Under the pieces are notes generated by a model. It was given only the letters and a program-made list of their open reading frames with translations, had not been told where the DNA came from and ran no database searches. Below are positions 40,269-47,661 of a DNA stretch of 64,000 bases, piece by piece. The DNA is from Dielma fastidiosa (lineage in GTDB: Bacteria > Bacillota_I > Bacilli_A > Erysipelotrichales > Erysipelotrichaceae): NCBI RefSeq assembly GCF_000313565.1, contig NZ_HE578928.1:205127-269126 (forward strand), in the 5' to 3' direction. Both the position numbers and the translations under genes were made by a program. How positions within the stretch are numbered: position 1 is the stretch's first letter; every line of letters starts with the position of its first letter.

Positions 40269-40317
40269 ATAAAAAGTTATGATTTTTAGTGAATTTCACG
40301 TACTCATCATAACTTTT
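40269..40317 (-). terminator. Terminator of the M20 peptidase gene
   Basis: On the minus strand AAAAGTTATGA...TCATAACTTTT is followed by TATTT, an 11-bp stem with a 24-nt loop. Confidence 0.75.
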
Positions 40318-40322
40318 ATAAA

Positions 40323-41429
40323 TTATTTATATTCTTCCATCAACGCTGTTATTAATTCAGTTGTTTTAACTAAATCTTCAATTCTCAGATACTCCTGAAC
40401 CGTATGCACTTCACTCATTCCGCAAGCCAGATTCAGTGACTTGATACCTTTAGAGTTATAGATATTAGCATCTGATGCACCACCGCTTGTTTTAAATTCA
40501 GCCTGCAGTCCGATTTTCTCACAAGCATTTACAACCGCTCTTGAAATTTCATCATCTTCATCAATCATGAATCCCGGTGTTTGTATTTTGACTGTCGATT
40601 CAAAACGAGCGTTCAACTCACTGCATGTTTCTTTGAAAACAAGATGCACCTGATTCAGTAAATTTTCTAATTTATCATGATTCAGACTTCTGGCTTCAAA
40701 TACAATTTCAACCGAAGGCATAACGATATTATATGCAAGCCCGCCCTTTACTTCACCTAAATTACACGTTGTTTCTTCATCTACACGGCCAATATGCAGC
40801 TGCGTTATAGCCTGCGCGGCGACACATAAAGCATTAACACCCTTTTCCGGACAAATGCCTGCATGAGCTTCCTTACCAATTACTTTAAGTACACCGTTGG
40901 CAAAATAAGGAGCTCCTTTCACAATTTCACCAGGTCTGCCGCTGGAGTCAAGAATATACGCGCCGTCAATTTTGCCAAGCTGTTGAGTATCCATATATTT
41001 TGGCCCATTTAAGCCATTTTCTTCACCGAATGAGAAAACGAAGATCAGTTCTGGCCGATCCGTTAATGATTTTACATTCAGCATCATTTCAAGCATTGCC
41101 GCGATTCCGCATTTGTCATCGCCGCCCAAAATACTTGTACCATCACTGTGAATCACTTCATCCTCAATAATTGGATTAATTTCATCACATGGCAATACAG
41201 TATCCATGTGTGCCGAAAACATCAGACGTTTTTTATTCTCCGCGCGCAGGATTGCGACAATATTTCCAGCATTACCGCCATATTCAATATTGGCATCATC
41301 CTCATAAACTTCAATACCATTAGCATTGCAGAAATTCAGAATATAATCCGCTACCCGCCGTTCATTTCTCGAAGGTGATGGAATTCTCACTAAATCAAGA
41401 AACGTATTGACTAATCGTTCTTTATTCAT
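40323..41429 (-). CDS. M20-family metallopeptidase, PepT-like
   Basis: A 368-residue cytoplasmic peptidase. Metal-binding motifs are in order: FSAHMDTVLP (His, Asp), ILGGDDKCG (bridging Asp), FGEENG (Glu-Glu), LDSSGRPGE (Asp), and the C-terminal EVHTVQEYL (His). A dimerisation lid lies between about residues 180 and 290, with GKEAHAGICPEKGVNAL. It is close to PepT/YqjE-type tripeptidases; the exact specificity is unknown. ATG at 41429 is preferred. A single gene. Confidence 0.88.
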   Translation of the reverse strand: MNKERLVNTFLDLVRIPSPSRNERRVADYILNFCNANGIEVYEDDANIEYGGNAGNIVAILRAENKKRLMFSAHMDTVLPCDEINPIIEDEVIHSDGTSILGGDDKCGIAAMLEMMLNVKSLTDRPELIFVFSFGEENGLNGPKYMDTQQLGKIDGAYILDSSGRPGEIVKGAPYFANGVLKVIGKEAHAGICPEKGVNALCVAAQAITQLHIGRVDEETTCNLGEVKGGLAYNIVMPSVEIVFEARSLNHDKLENLLNQVHLVFKETCSELNARFESTVKIQTPGFMIDEDDEISRAVVNACEKIGLQAEFKTSGGASDANIYNSKGIKSLNLACGMSEVHTVQEYLRIEDLVKTTELITALMEEYK

Positions 41430-41597
41430 AAGCACACACTCCTTTTCTGATTACCCGACCATTATAGCACAATTCTTAATATTATTAAATTATTAACGCT
41501 AATCGGTGATGCTTGAAAGCAGTAGCTTAATAATTGAAAATTCAGCATATTTGAATTCACATCAACATGATATAATGAATTAAAAGGGGGTATCTTA

Positions 41598-41741
41598 ATG
41601 TTTACTGACGGAACTCTTATGGCCATTTTTTTATTCGAAACGCTGATGTTTCTGTTAATCCCAGCATTGATAATTTTATTGATTTATTGTATTTTTCTAG
41701 CTATTAAAGCATTAAAAATATATATTCGGAAAAATCAATAG
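41598..41741 (+). CDS. Small single-span membrane protein
   Basis: 47 residues with an AAAGGGGG ribosome site 7 nt before the ATG. A short polar N terminus (MFTDGT), a long hydrophobic segment (about 7-38), and a basic tail (KALKIYIRKNQ) place the N terminus outside or in the membrane plane. It has its own terminator. The shape resembles small membrane peptides, including type I toxins, but no antisense RNA promoter was identified. Function unknown. Confidence 0.6.
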   Translation: MFTDGTLMAIFLFETLMFLLIPALIILLIYCIFLAIKALKIYIRKNQ

Positions 41742-41749
41742 ATGCACTT

Positions 41750-41774
41750 AAGGGGCAATTTCCCCCTTTTGTTT
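41750..41774 (+). terminator. Terminator of the small membrane protein gene
   Basis: AAGGGG-CAATTTC-CCCCTT is followed by TTGTTT. Confidence 0.75.
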
Positions 41775-41781
41775 ATAGTGT

Positions 41782-41881
41782 GATGATGTGATTTTAGTTT
41801 TACCGCTGCATCAAAATAATATAAAAAATATTCACCATGTGTTTATAATCATATTCAATTAAAACTACCTACCCTAATAAA
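41782..41881 (+). repeat. Direct repeat copy 1: degraded 3' end of an iron alcohol dehydrogenase gene
   Basis: About 100 bp matching 43109-43213; the last 45 bp or so, from the stop codon region into the 3' flank, are identical. This copy has lost bases at two or more points and no longer reads in frame. Together the two copies bracket dinD. Confidence 0.85.
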
Positions 41882-41882
41882 A

Positions 41883-41910
41883 ACCGCCTGTATCTCTACA
41901 AGCGGTCTTT
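41883..41910 (+). terminator. Bidirectional terminator next to repeat copy 1
   Basis: ACCGCCTGTA...TACAAGCGGT is followed by CTTTT on the plus strand and by TTTTTATT on the minus strand. It probably ended the lost dehydrogenase transcript and now also serves dinD. Confidence 0.7.
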
Positions 41911-41969
41911 TCGCATTTCTTATTGAGTTGCAGCTATTTTGCTGACCTCAGCAAAATCATAAATACGTC

Positions 41970-42839
41970 TTATTCATCAAGGATAAGAGGTTCTTTTTTT
42001 TCTTTCAGTTTTTTAAGCTGTTCCTTACCGATTTCAGCAATGCTCTTTTCGGGTGTCGGTAAATCTTCCGGCATCGTACCCTCATTTTTGGCTATTGCCT
42101 CTCGGACAGTTTGTCCAACTTGATAGTGGATACCGCTGGCCATTTCCAATCCCTGCGGCTGTTCACGACGAAGTTTTGCCTCGGTTTGTGTAATGCGAAA
42201 CAGGTTTGCACCAAGTTCCTCGCTGCCCATATGGTCGAGGATTTTCTCGCTTTTTTTGAGTTTTTTCCTCTTGTGAATATCTGCGGCAGTTAAACCACCA
42301 TACAGTCCCATATAGCCTGCGTTTTGAAATTGGGCATATTCCAACTGGTCTGTAATGCCTGCTTGATTCGCTGCCTCTGCAAGCATGGCGTTCCAACTCG
42401 TAACCTCGCCGCGGATGACGAGGCGTTTTTTGTCCTCGTCCAGTTCATTAAAGGCGTCGGCTATTTCCTGCCTGCGGGTCTGAATAGCAAAATAGGTCTG
42501 ACCAAGAGCAATTGTCTCTTTACGTGGATCACCATTCTGCACGATTAGATAGCAGGCATATCGTGAAAGCTCATAATCCTTGACCTTTCGCTCGCTGCCG
42601 CTGCCAAGCTGAACCATTTTCCTGACCTCAAGAAAATGGTCAGCACACTCAAAACCGCTGTTTTGGCAGGAAAGCATTGCTTTATCAATAACCTTATTAA
42701 AGTTCTCCCACTTAGTATAGTCCAAAACAGGCGAAAGCTCACGGGCGTACCAAAACTCAATACCGTTTTCATCAGTGTGCTTTATATCCTCAAACTGTTT
42801 GTATTCTGTTGCAATCAGTGTTGCCAATTTACTCACCAC
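41970..42839 (-). CDS. dinD: DNA damage-inducible protein D homologue
   Basis: 289 residues. DinD-type sequence: FWYARELSPVLDYTKWENF (a BRO-N-like segment), YELSRYACYLIVQNGDPRKE, AIQTRRQEIADAF, and the C-terminal MGSEELGANLFRITQTEAKL. DinD is known from E. coli as an SOS-induced protein that inhibits RecA activity. Its base composition looks richer in G and C than its neighbours, and it lies between two copies of a dehydrogenase gene end, which suggests acquisition by transfer. No LexA box was recognised upstream. Confidence 0.88.
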   Translation of the reverse strand: MVSKLATLIATEYKQFEDIKHTDENGIEFWYARELSPVLDYTKWENFNKVIDKAMLSCQNSGFECADHFLEVRKMVQLGSGSERKVKDYELSRYACYLIVQNGDPRKETIALGQTYFAIQTRRQEIADAFNELDEDKKRLVIRGEVTSWNAMLAEAANQAGITDQLEYAQFQNAGYMGLYGGLTAADIHKRKKLKKSEKILDHMGSEELGANLFRITQTEAKLRREQPQGLEMASGIHYQVGQTVREAIAKNEGTMPEDLPTPEKSIAEIGKEQLKKLKEKKEPLILDE

Positions 42840-42964
42840 CTTGCATCTTTTTTTCTATTATATCATTTTTTTGACAGATAAAAATCAATAACTTTTAAGG
42901 AGCAATCTTATTCCATTTAGTATTTCCAAGTTCAAAAACACTTTATACATTCTACAAATAATCA

Positions 42965-42995
42965 TTGACTTTGAGTGAACTCCAGGTTTTATAAT
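42965..42995 (+). promoter_or_regulatory. MerR-type promoter of the lost dehydrogenase gene
   Basis: TTGACT (42965-42970), a 19-bp spacer containing the palindrome GAGTGAACTC, then TATAAT (42990-42995). Over-long 19-bp spacers with a central palindrome are the hallmark of MerR-family activation (AdhR/NmlR type). A GGAGG follows, but no intact gene. Confidence 0.75.
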
Positions 42996-43013
42996 AACTG
43001 TCAAAGGAGGTAA

Positions 43014-43180
43014 CGTAAGAAAAATTATCCGCTTTCCTTTTTGATACCTTTACAAAAGTAGGCATCAAAAAAGTAGATTTTCCTATCATGGCCAAGAAAG
43101 CCTGTAACGACGATGTAATTTTAGGTTTTAAACCGCTGCATCAAAATGATATTGAAAAAATATTTAACATGTGTTTATAA
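43014..43180 (+). pseudogene. Iron-containing alcohol dehydrogenase, gene body deleted
   Basis: Behind the MerR-type promoter and an AAAGGAGG site there is no start codon. The frame reads on to VGIKKVDFPIMAKKACN, DDVILGFKPLHQNDIE, KIFNMCL and a stop at 43178-43180. The last part matches the C terminus of iron-containing alcohol dehydrogenases (MAKKAC...GFKPL...DI..I..MCL). Only about 45 to 50 codons of the normal 380 or so remain. The gene therefore lost its body by internal deletion. Confidence 0.75.
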
Positions 43181-43213
43181 TCATATTCAATTAAAACTAC
43201 CTACCCTAATAAA
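43109..43213 (+). repeat. Direct repeat copy 2: in-frame 3' end of the dehydrogenase remnant
   Basis: The partner of 41782-41881. This copy still reads in frame, so it is probably the parent. Spacing between copies is about 1.33 kb. Confidence 0.85.
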
Positions 43214-43215
43214 TA

Positions 43216-43252
43216 ACCGGCAGCCTTCTATTTCAAAGACTGCCGGTATTTT
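43216..43252 (+). terminator. Terminator next to repeat copy 2
   Basis: ACCGGCAG...CTGCCGGT is followed by ATTTTAATTATTT. The stem differs from the one after copy 1, so the repeat ends before it. Confidence 0.75.
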
Positions 43253-43254
43253 AA

Positions 43255-43479
43255 TTATTTAGATTCATCATCAACGTGAATCGTGTACGTTTCATGAATT
43301 TTTTTATCAAATTCACGAATCTGCTCCTGTTTTTCTTCAGAAACCAGTATATCTGCCGCTTCTAAATCCAAACTGAATATTACCTCTTCCCCATCTTTAG
43401 TTGTTGTCTTAAAAACAGGATCTTTCCCTTCAAAAAACATACCATCGCCATCGTCATTCATTTTCCGTGATAAAGCCAT
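43255..43479 (-). CDS. Small acidic hypothetical protein
   Basis: 74 residues, with AGGAGG 8 nt before the ATG. It is charged (many D, E and K) with no membrane segment. A beta-like VFKTTTKDGEEVIFSLDLEA stretch is followed by a helical half with EEKQEQIREFDKKIH. No family is recognised. It stands alone between the dehydrogenase remnant and the divergent cupin gene. Confidence 0.65.
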   Translation of the reverse strand: MALSRKMNDDGDGMFFEGKDPVFKTTTKDGEEVIFSLDLEAADILVSEEKQEQIREFDKKIHETYTIHVDDESK

Positions 43480-43578
43480 AAATTTGCCTCCTGTTCATGA
43501 GATTATTATAGCACTTCATGATTAAAAGGAAAATAAGCATAATTATCTAAATTATAATCATTTTTAAAATTCAGCTTA

Positions 43579-43609
43579 TTGACTTAGAGTTAACTCTAGG
43601 TTATATCCT
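43579..43609 (+). promoter_or_regulatory. MerR-type promoter of the cupin gene
   Basis: TTGACT (43579-43584), a 19-bp spacer with the perfect 14-bp palindrome TAGAGTTAACTCTA (43585-43598), then TATCCT (43604-43609). It is nearly the same operator as at 42965-42995, so both promoters probably share one MerR-family regulator (AdhR/NmlR type), which is not encoded in this window. Confidence 0.8.
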
Positions 43610-43643
43610 TATTGTGTACCCAAACAGAAATGGAGGTTTATGT

Positions 43644-44066
43644 ATGGATAAACAACAGATGGATAAAGATTTAGGAGACGGCAGTGCTTTTCCTATTGGA
43701 GAAGAAAATACAGCCTTTGCGCAATATTTTACCGGTGAATGTTACCTCAATATGCTGACTGCAAAAGGAGTTGGGATTGGCAATGTAACTTTTGCGCCTA
43801 AGACGATCAATAACTGGCACATTCACCATAAAGGCGGCCAGATTCTATTAGTAACCGGCGGCCGTGGTTATTATCAGGAATGGGGTAAGGAGGCACTGGA
43901 GCTGCATCCCGGTGATGTTGTTAATATTCCGCCTGAAGTTAAACATTGGCATGGTGCTGCCGCTGACAGCTGGTTTCAGCATCTTGCTATTGAGGTACCT
44001 GCTGAAGGCGCGTCAAATGAATGGCTTGAAAAAGTATCAGAAGCCGATTATCAAAAACTAAAATAA
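43644..44066 (+). CDS. Cupin-domain protein
   Basis: A 140-residue single cupin barrel. Metal-binding motif 1 is seen as NNWHIHHKGGQILLVTGGRG and motif 2 as PGDVVNIPPEVKHWHGA. The sequence resembles cupins found beside carboxymuconolactone-decarboxylase-like proteins. ATG at 43644 has GGAGG 7 nt upstream. Its promoter is of the MerR/AdhR type, so it may belong to an aldehyde or electrophile stress response (inference). Followed by a strong terminator. Confidence 0.85.
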   Translation: MDKQQMDKDLGDGSAFPIGEENTAFAQYFTGECYLNMLTAKGVGIGNVTFAPKTINNWHIHHKGGQILLVTGGRGYYQEWGKEALELHPGDVVNIPPEVKHWHGAAADSWFQHLAIEVPAEGASNEWLEKVSEADYQKLK

Positions 44067-44094
44067 CGATTTAAAATTTACAATTAGCAAAACT

Positions 44095-44131
44095 AAAACG
44101 TATCTGTTCCTGAGAAGCAGATACGTTTTTA
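44095..44131. terminator. Bidirectional terminator
   Basis: AAAACGTATCTG...CAGATACGTTTT, a 12-bp perfect stem with T-runs on both sides. It separates the converging cupin gene and the 44142 gene. Confidence 0.85.
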
Positions 44132-44141
44132 GTTCAATAAA

Positions 44142-44609
44142 TTATTTCAATCGTGAATGCTCATAATTATATGGGATACTGCTGCCTTTTACGACATCCT
44201 CAATTTGTTTCAGAATCAGCCAGTCATCCATATTACCCTGATGGTCAAACTCCATTGGTTCAATCGCCTGTACAACATTAAATTCCACAAGACATAAGAA
44301 TTTACGGTGCCAGCGAACGCGCTGTTTATCATTCAGCTTCAGCTTATCCTGGCAACGGTCTAATGTCTGAGTAATTTCATCATCGCTTAACCGCATCAGG
44401 TTTTCCACATGCGTCACATTCGCACATGCATTAATCAGCCCCGTTCCCTTTTCCATAAAGTAGAGCTTTTCACCTTCAAATACTCGACTGTGCGGAATTT
44501 TACGGCCTGCCGCACCGCGGACAACCATCGTCTTACTGCCATTTAAAATTTTATCCAGCTCATGTTCACCTTTTTTGCCTGTATTATCACAATAAACTAA
44601 ATGTACCGT
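44142..44609 (-). CDS. Conserved hypothetical protein, start codon unclear
   Basis: About 155 residues, with a compact conserved body: VHLVYCDN near the N terminus, MVVRGAAGRKIPHSRVF, LYFMEKGTG, RWHRKFLCLVEF, and EPMEFDHQGNMDDWLIL. It resembles a PUA/EVE-like small-domain family seen in Bacillota, but I cannot name it. The ribosome site GAGG is followed at normal spacing by ACG (44607-44609) where an ATG would be expected; the next upstream ATGs (44687, 44699) lie inside the VOC gene. It is either an ACG start or a longer overlapping product. Confidence 0.65.
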   Translation of the reverse strand, partial: TVHLVYCDNTGKKGEHELDKILNGSKTMVVRGAAGRKIPHSRVFEGEKLYFMEKGTGLINACANVTHVENLMRLSDDEITQTLDRCQDKLKLNDKQRVRWHRKFLCLVEFNVVQAIEPMEFDHQGNMDDWLILKQIEDVVKGSSIPYNYEHSRLK

Positions 44610-44622
44610 ATTTACCTCATTT

Positions 44623-45078
44623 TTAACGCAGATAGGCCCTGACTGCCTTAAGCGGCAGACTCGTCTTCTTTGCAATCTGCATCTCATCAAGCCCGGCATC
44701 TAAAAAACGCCGGCAAACGATTTTCATACTTTCACCCACTTCAAGAATATGATAGTCAGGATCATAAAAGCGTACCACACGCTGACCCCATTCATGAGTA
44801 TAAGGCGGATGAACATATTCTATATCCATCTTTGTCAGTTTCTCAATGAACGGTTCAAAATCATCCTCTTCAAAGTAAATTTCGGCATCATTTCCTTTAT
44901 AAGAGGTTTCTTGCTCAATAAAACCTTGCCAGCTTGCTTCTGTCTGCAAACCAAGGCCGCCGGTCAGCACTGCATGAATTTGTAAATCAACCAATGTACG
45001 AAGTCCCATTACCTCCCAGTAAAATTTCTTAGATCGTTCCATATCCTTGACAACTAACATCGTATTTTTCATTTTCAT
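44623..45078 (-). CDS. VOC-family (glyoxalase/bleomycin-resistance-like) protein
   Basis: 151 residues. The first 115 or so form a VOC fold: NTMLVVKDMERSKKFYWEVMG, EIYFEEDDFEPFIEKL, and VRFYDPDYHILEVGE, with the C-terminal metal-ligand-like Glu. The last 30 residues (DAGLDEMQIAKKTSLPLKAVR) look like a small helix-turn-helix tail, which is unusual for the family. ATG at 45078 has GGAGGAAT upstream. It lies 2 nt after the AraC/GyrI gene, so the two are co-transcribed. Confidence 0.82.
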   Translation of the reverse strand: MKMKNTMLVVKDMERSKKFYWEVMGLRTLVDLQIHAVLTGGLGLQTEASWQGFIEQETSYKGNDAEIYFEEDDFEPFIEKLTKMDIEYVHPPYTHEWGQRVVRFYDPDYHILEVGESMKIVCRRFLDAGLDEMQIAKKTSLPLKAVRAYLR

Positions 45079-45080
45079 GA

Positions 45081-45938
45081 TTATTCCTCCTCTATGATTG
45101 GTATCCATATTTGACTTAAATAGTCTTTTGAATAAACATTACCTTCACTGTACCATTCCAGTTCCGGACAGTCCTCATGTTTAAATGGATACTTCACCAG
45201 CCATTCATTATGCAGAAAATCCCAGCCCCTCTGAATCGCATCCGGCTGTGTGCCGTAACAATCAAATACTGCCCAAGTCTGCGCTGGCAATGTGACCTCA
45301 CACCAATCTGCCTGCAGCGCCGCGTTCGACGCACTCATTATCTTGTAGCTTATTGAATGCTCATCATACTGATCAAATAAGCCAAAGATACCAGGAGGGT
45401 TTCCCTCACTCTTCTGCATAAGCTGAAATGTAGTACCATCCTGCTGACATTGGTTCCAAAAAGCAGGAATCAGCTGATAATTCTGTTCATCCTCTGCCCG
45501 CAGCTTAAGACTTTTGCCAATCAGACGGAAAGCTGACTTTTTTTCCAATCGCCAAGCAATTGTACTTGCTTTAGTGAAACTCATTTTAGGATAAATTTTC
45601 AGTTGGGCATCCATCATTCTGGCTGCCTTGGGAGTAACGCCATGGAATTGCTGAAAAGCTTTTGTAAATGAAGTTGGTGAATCATAACCATATTTATAGC
45701 TTAGTTCTATTACCTTTATATTACTGCTCTTCAAATCATAACCAGCGAGGGTCAATTTACGGTTTCTGACATATTCCGCAAAGCTGATCTCATTCATGTA
45801 GGCAAAGATTTTTTGAAATAAAGCATAGGAACAGCCTGCCATCTCAGCAATTTCATTCTTATTAATCGGTTCCTCACGCCTTTGCAGATGTTCTTCAACA
45901 TAATCAAGAATTGTCTGCAGCTTCTCATTCCAATTCAT
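45081..45938 (-). CDS. AraC-type regulator with GyrI-like ligand domain
   Basis: 285 residues. The N-terminal 105 residues hold two helix-turn-helix motifs (NKNEIAEMAGCSYALFQKIF, IKVIELSYKYGYDSPTSFTK). Residues about 120-285 are a GyrI-like small-molecule domain (AFRLIGKSLKL, ISYKIMSAS, PAQTWAVFDCYG, EWYSEGN). This is the architecture of Rob/BmrR-type sensors of drugs or metabolites. It is transcribed with the VOC and 44142 genes. AGGTTG precedes the ATG. Confidence 0.88.
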   Translation of the reverse strand: MNWNEKLQTILDYVEEHLQRREEPINKNEIAEMAGCSYALFQKIFAYMNEISFAEYVRNRKLTLAGYDLKSSNIKVIELSYKYGYDSPTSFTKAFQQFHGVTPKAARMMDAQLKIYPKMSFTKASTIAWRLEKKSAFRLIGKSLKLRAEDEQNYQLIPAFWNQCQQDGTTFQLMQKSEGNPPGIFGLFDQYDEHSISYKIMSASNAALQADWCEVTLPAQTWAVFDCYGTQPDAIQRGWDFLHNEWLVKYPFKHEDCPELEWYSEGNVYSKDYLSQIWIPIIEEE

Positions 45939-46026
45939 AATTCAACCTCATTTCTATCGTTATTCTATCATAACCTATCCCGTATTACCTCTTATTTTGT
46001 ATCTATTATGAAGAGGAAATTATAAC

Positions 46027-46053
46027 CAAAAAAAGCTGGAACAGTGTCCAGCT
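46027..46053 (-). terminator. Terminator of the Opp/TPR/Rid operon
   Basis: On the minus strand AGCTGGA-CACTGT-TCCAGCT is followed by TTTTTT. It lies about 70 nt after the last TPR gene. Confidence 0.85.
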
Positions 46054-46120
46054 AAATGGATATCCCAAATATAATCATGGTGATTGATTATAAATTATTG
46101 ATAAGTGGGAATTCAATAAA

Positions 46121-46918
46121 TTAGTAAGAGATACCCAAAGCATCTGCATCTACCATTGAAGCAAGGTAAGCAAATGCCATATACATATCATCCTTTCCTT
46201 TTTCAAGAACAAGATGCAGTACTTCTTTATATTTATCCTGATTATCTAATTCACGGTAGTAATTAGCTAAACCAAAACCCATCGTTATTACATTCAGTGA
46301 TGTCGCGGTTGTTAAGTCTGCCGGCATTAATTCATCAGGTTGAAGCTTACCCTGATACATTCTTAAGCGTTGGAAATAAGCATAATTATCTCCATAATCC
46401 ATGTCATCATGAATTCGATCCAGTAAAACAGCAGCTTCTTCCTTTCTTCCTAAACGATTTAATGTAATCCAGTACCAATCAGTAACTGCAATCAGTGAGC
46501 CATCATCATATGAAAGATCATAACACTGCTGATAAGCCTCAGCCGCTTTTTCATAATCGTTTAATAAAAAATACGATAAGCCCAAATGGTACCATACATC
46601 CCAGTTCTCTGGAATTAGTCTTGAGGCTGTTACAAAATCCGCACAGGCATCCTCAAAACGCCAGCAAGACAAATAACGATGGGCACGATGACGATGATAG
46701 ATACCACAAAACGGATTAATTGCAATTGCCATTGAATATGCGTCACAGGCATCTCGATAGAGTTTTTGGTCAGCATAGGCAAGGCCGAGTTTCATCCATA
46801 ATTCATCATTATATGGTTCAGTCTGTACCTGTTGCTTCAACGCTGCCGCAGCTTCGTTTAATTCAAGATCACTGCGCTTGCGACTCGCTACCTCATATTC
46901 TTTTATTATTGTTCCCAT
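46121..46918 (-). CDS. TPR-repeat protein (third of three in the operon)
   Basis: 265 residues, cytoplasmic. The TPR units are ELWMKLGLAYADQKLYRDAC, AYSMAIAINPFCGIYHRHR, and DVWYHLGLSYFLLNDYEKAA, followed by SLIAVTDWYWITLNRLGRKE. The C-terminal half is a second helical block with LANYYRELDNQDKYKEVL. The same order, including the DWYW motif, is found in the TPR proteins at 49245-50030 and 53820-54560. The ATG overlaps the Rid stop (TAATG). It is the last gene of the operon. Its function is unknown; TPR arrays generally bind proteins or peptides. Confidence 0.82.
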   Translation of the reverse strand: MGTIIKEYEVASRKRSDLELNEAAAALKQQVQTEPYNDELWMKLGLAYADQKLYRDACDAYSMAIAINPFCGIYHRHRAHRYLSCWRFEDACADFVTASRLIPENWDVWYHLGLSYFLLNDYEKAAEAYQQCYDLSYDDGSLIAVTDWYWITLNRLGRKEEAAVLLDRIHDDMDYGDNYAYFQRLRMYQGKLQPDELMPADLTTATSLNVITMGFGLANYYRELDNQDKYKEVLHLVLEKGKDDMYMAFAYLASMVDADALGISY

Positions 46919-47286
46919 TATGCTTCCTCACTTTCATCATAAGCTACATTAAACTGCAGCTCCAACAAATTATTTTCACCCATAGGTTTAGCTTCCACAG
47001 CAACACCAGCTGGCGCATATACACCATCAATCCATGCCTCATAGACTTCATTAAATTCATCAATCATTTTAATATCCGCAAGATATGCATTCATTACAAT
47101 GATGTTTTCTTTCTTTAAGCCATGCTGTGCAAATAATTCATCATAACGAGCCAATACAGCTGCGGTTTGTTCCTTCAGTGTTTTGAAGCCAGGACGCGCA
47201 CTATGCCCTGTAAAATATGCAATACCATTATACTTAACAATACGGCTCGCGCCTTTACTACTGTCAATTCTGTCAATTTTCAACAT
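46918..47286 (-). CDS. Rid-family protein lacking the catalytic arginine (second copy)
   Basis: 122 residues, the normal YjgF/YER057c/UK114 length. The fold markers are IAYFTGHSARPG, QTAAVLARYDELFAQHGLKKENI, and YAPAGVAVEAKPMGENNLLELQ. In RidA the segment reads PAR-x-x-V-x-V, and the Arg (Arg105 in E. coli) is needed for enamine/imine deamination. Here it is PAGVAVEA, so Gly replaces it. It thus belongs with Rid groups of unknown activity. ATG at 47286 has GGAGG 6 nt upstream; an ATG one codon earlier is too close. Confidence 0.85.
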   Translation of the reverse strand: MLKIDRIDSSKGASRIVKYNGIAYFTGHSARPGFKTLKEQTAAVLARYDELFAQHGLKKENIIVMNAYLADIKMIDEFNEVYEAWIDGVYAPAGVAVEAKPMGENNLLELQFNVAYDESEEA

Positions 47287-47650
47287 CATTTTCCTCCATG
47301 GCTACAATTAAAGAAAGCTCTAGCTGAACATTATCCCCATAAGGGAGGGATTGATTAGGAACCGCCTGCACAATAATTCCGGCTGGCTCATGATGTCTAA
47401 TCACCCATGTGTTCCACACATCATTAAACTCATCTGCCTTACTGATATCCTTTAGATATGCAGTATAGTAAATAATGTTTTCCTTCTTTAAATTGAATTT
47501 ACTCATCAATTCTTCATATCGATACAATATATCCTCACTCTGGCCGCGCAGATCATCAGCGAAGGGTGATATATGTCCAGTAAATACCGCTAATCCTTGA
47601 TGGATTACAAATCGGCTGGATTCACGCTTTGTATCAATTTTTCTAATCAT
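47273..47650 (-). CDS. Rid-family protein lacking the catalytic arginine (first copy)
   Basis: 125 residues with the same fold markers as the next gene: LAVFTGHISPFADDLRGQ, YEELMSKFNLKKENIIYYTAYLKDISKADEFNDVW, and HEPAGIIVQAVPN. Again Gly replaces the deaminase Arg. The two Rid proteins resemble each other moderately, as an old tandem duplication would, or as partners of a mixed trimer. The gene follows the substrate-binding lipoprotein gene by 11 nt and overlaps the second copy. Confidence 0.85.
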   Translation of the reverse strand: MIRKIDTKRESSRFVIHQGLAVFTGHISPFADDLRGQSEDILYRYEELMSKFNLKKENIIYYTAYLKDISKADEFNDVWNTWVIRHHEPAGIIVQAVPNQSLPYGDNVQLELSLIVAMEENDVEN

Positions 47651-47661
47651 AGGATTACCGC

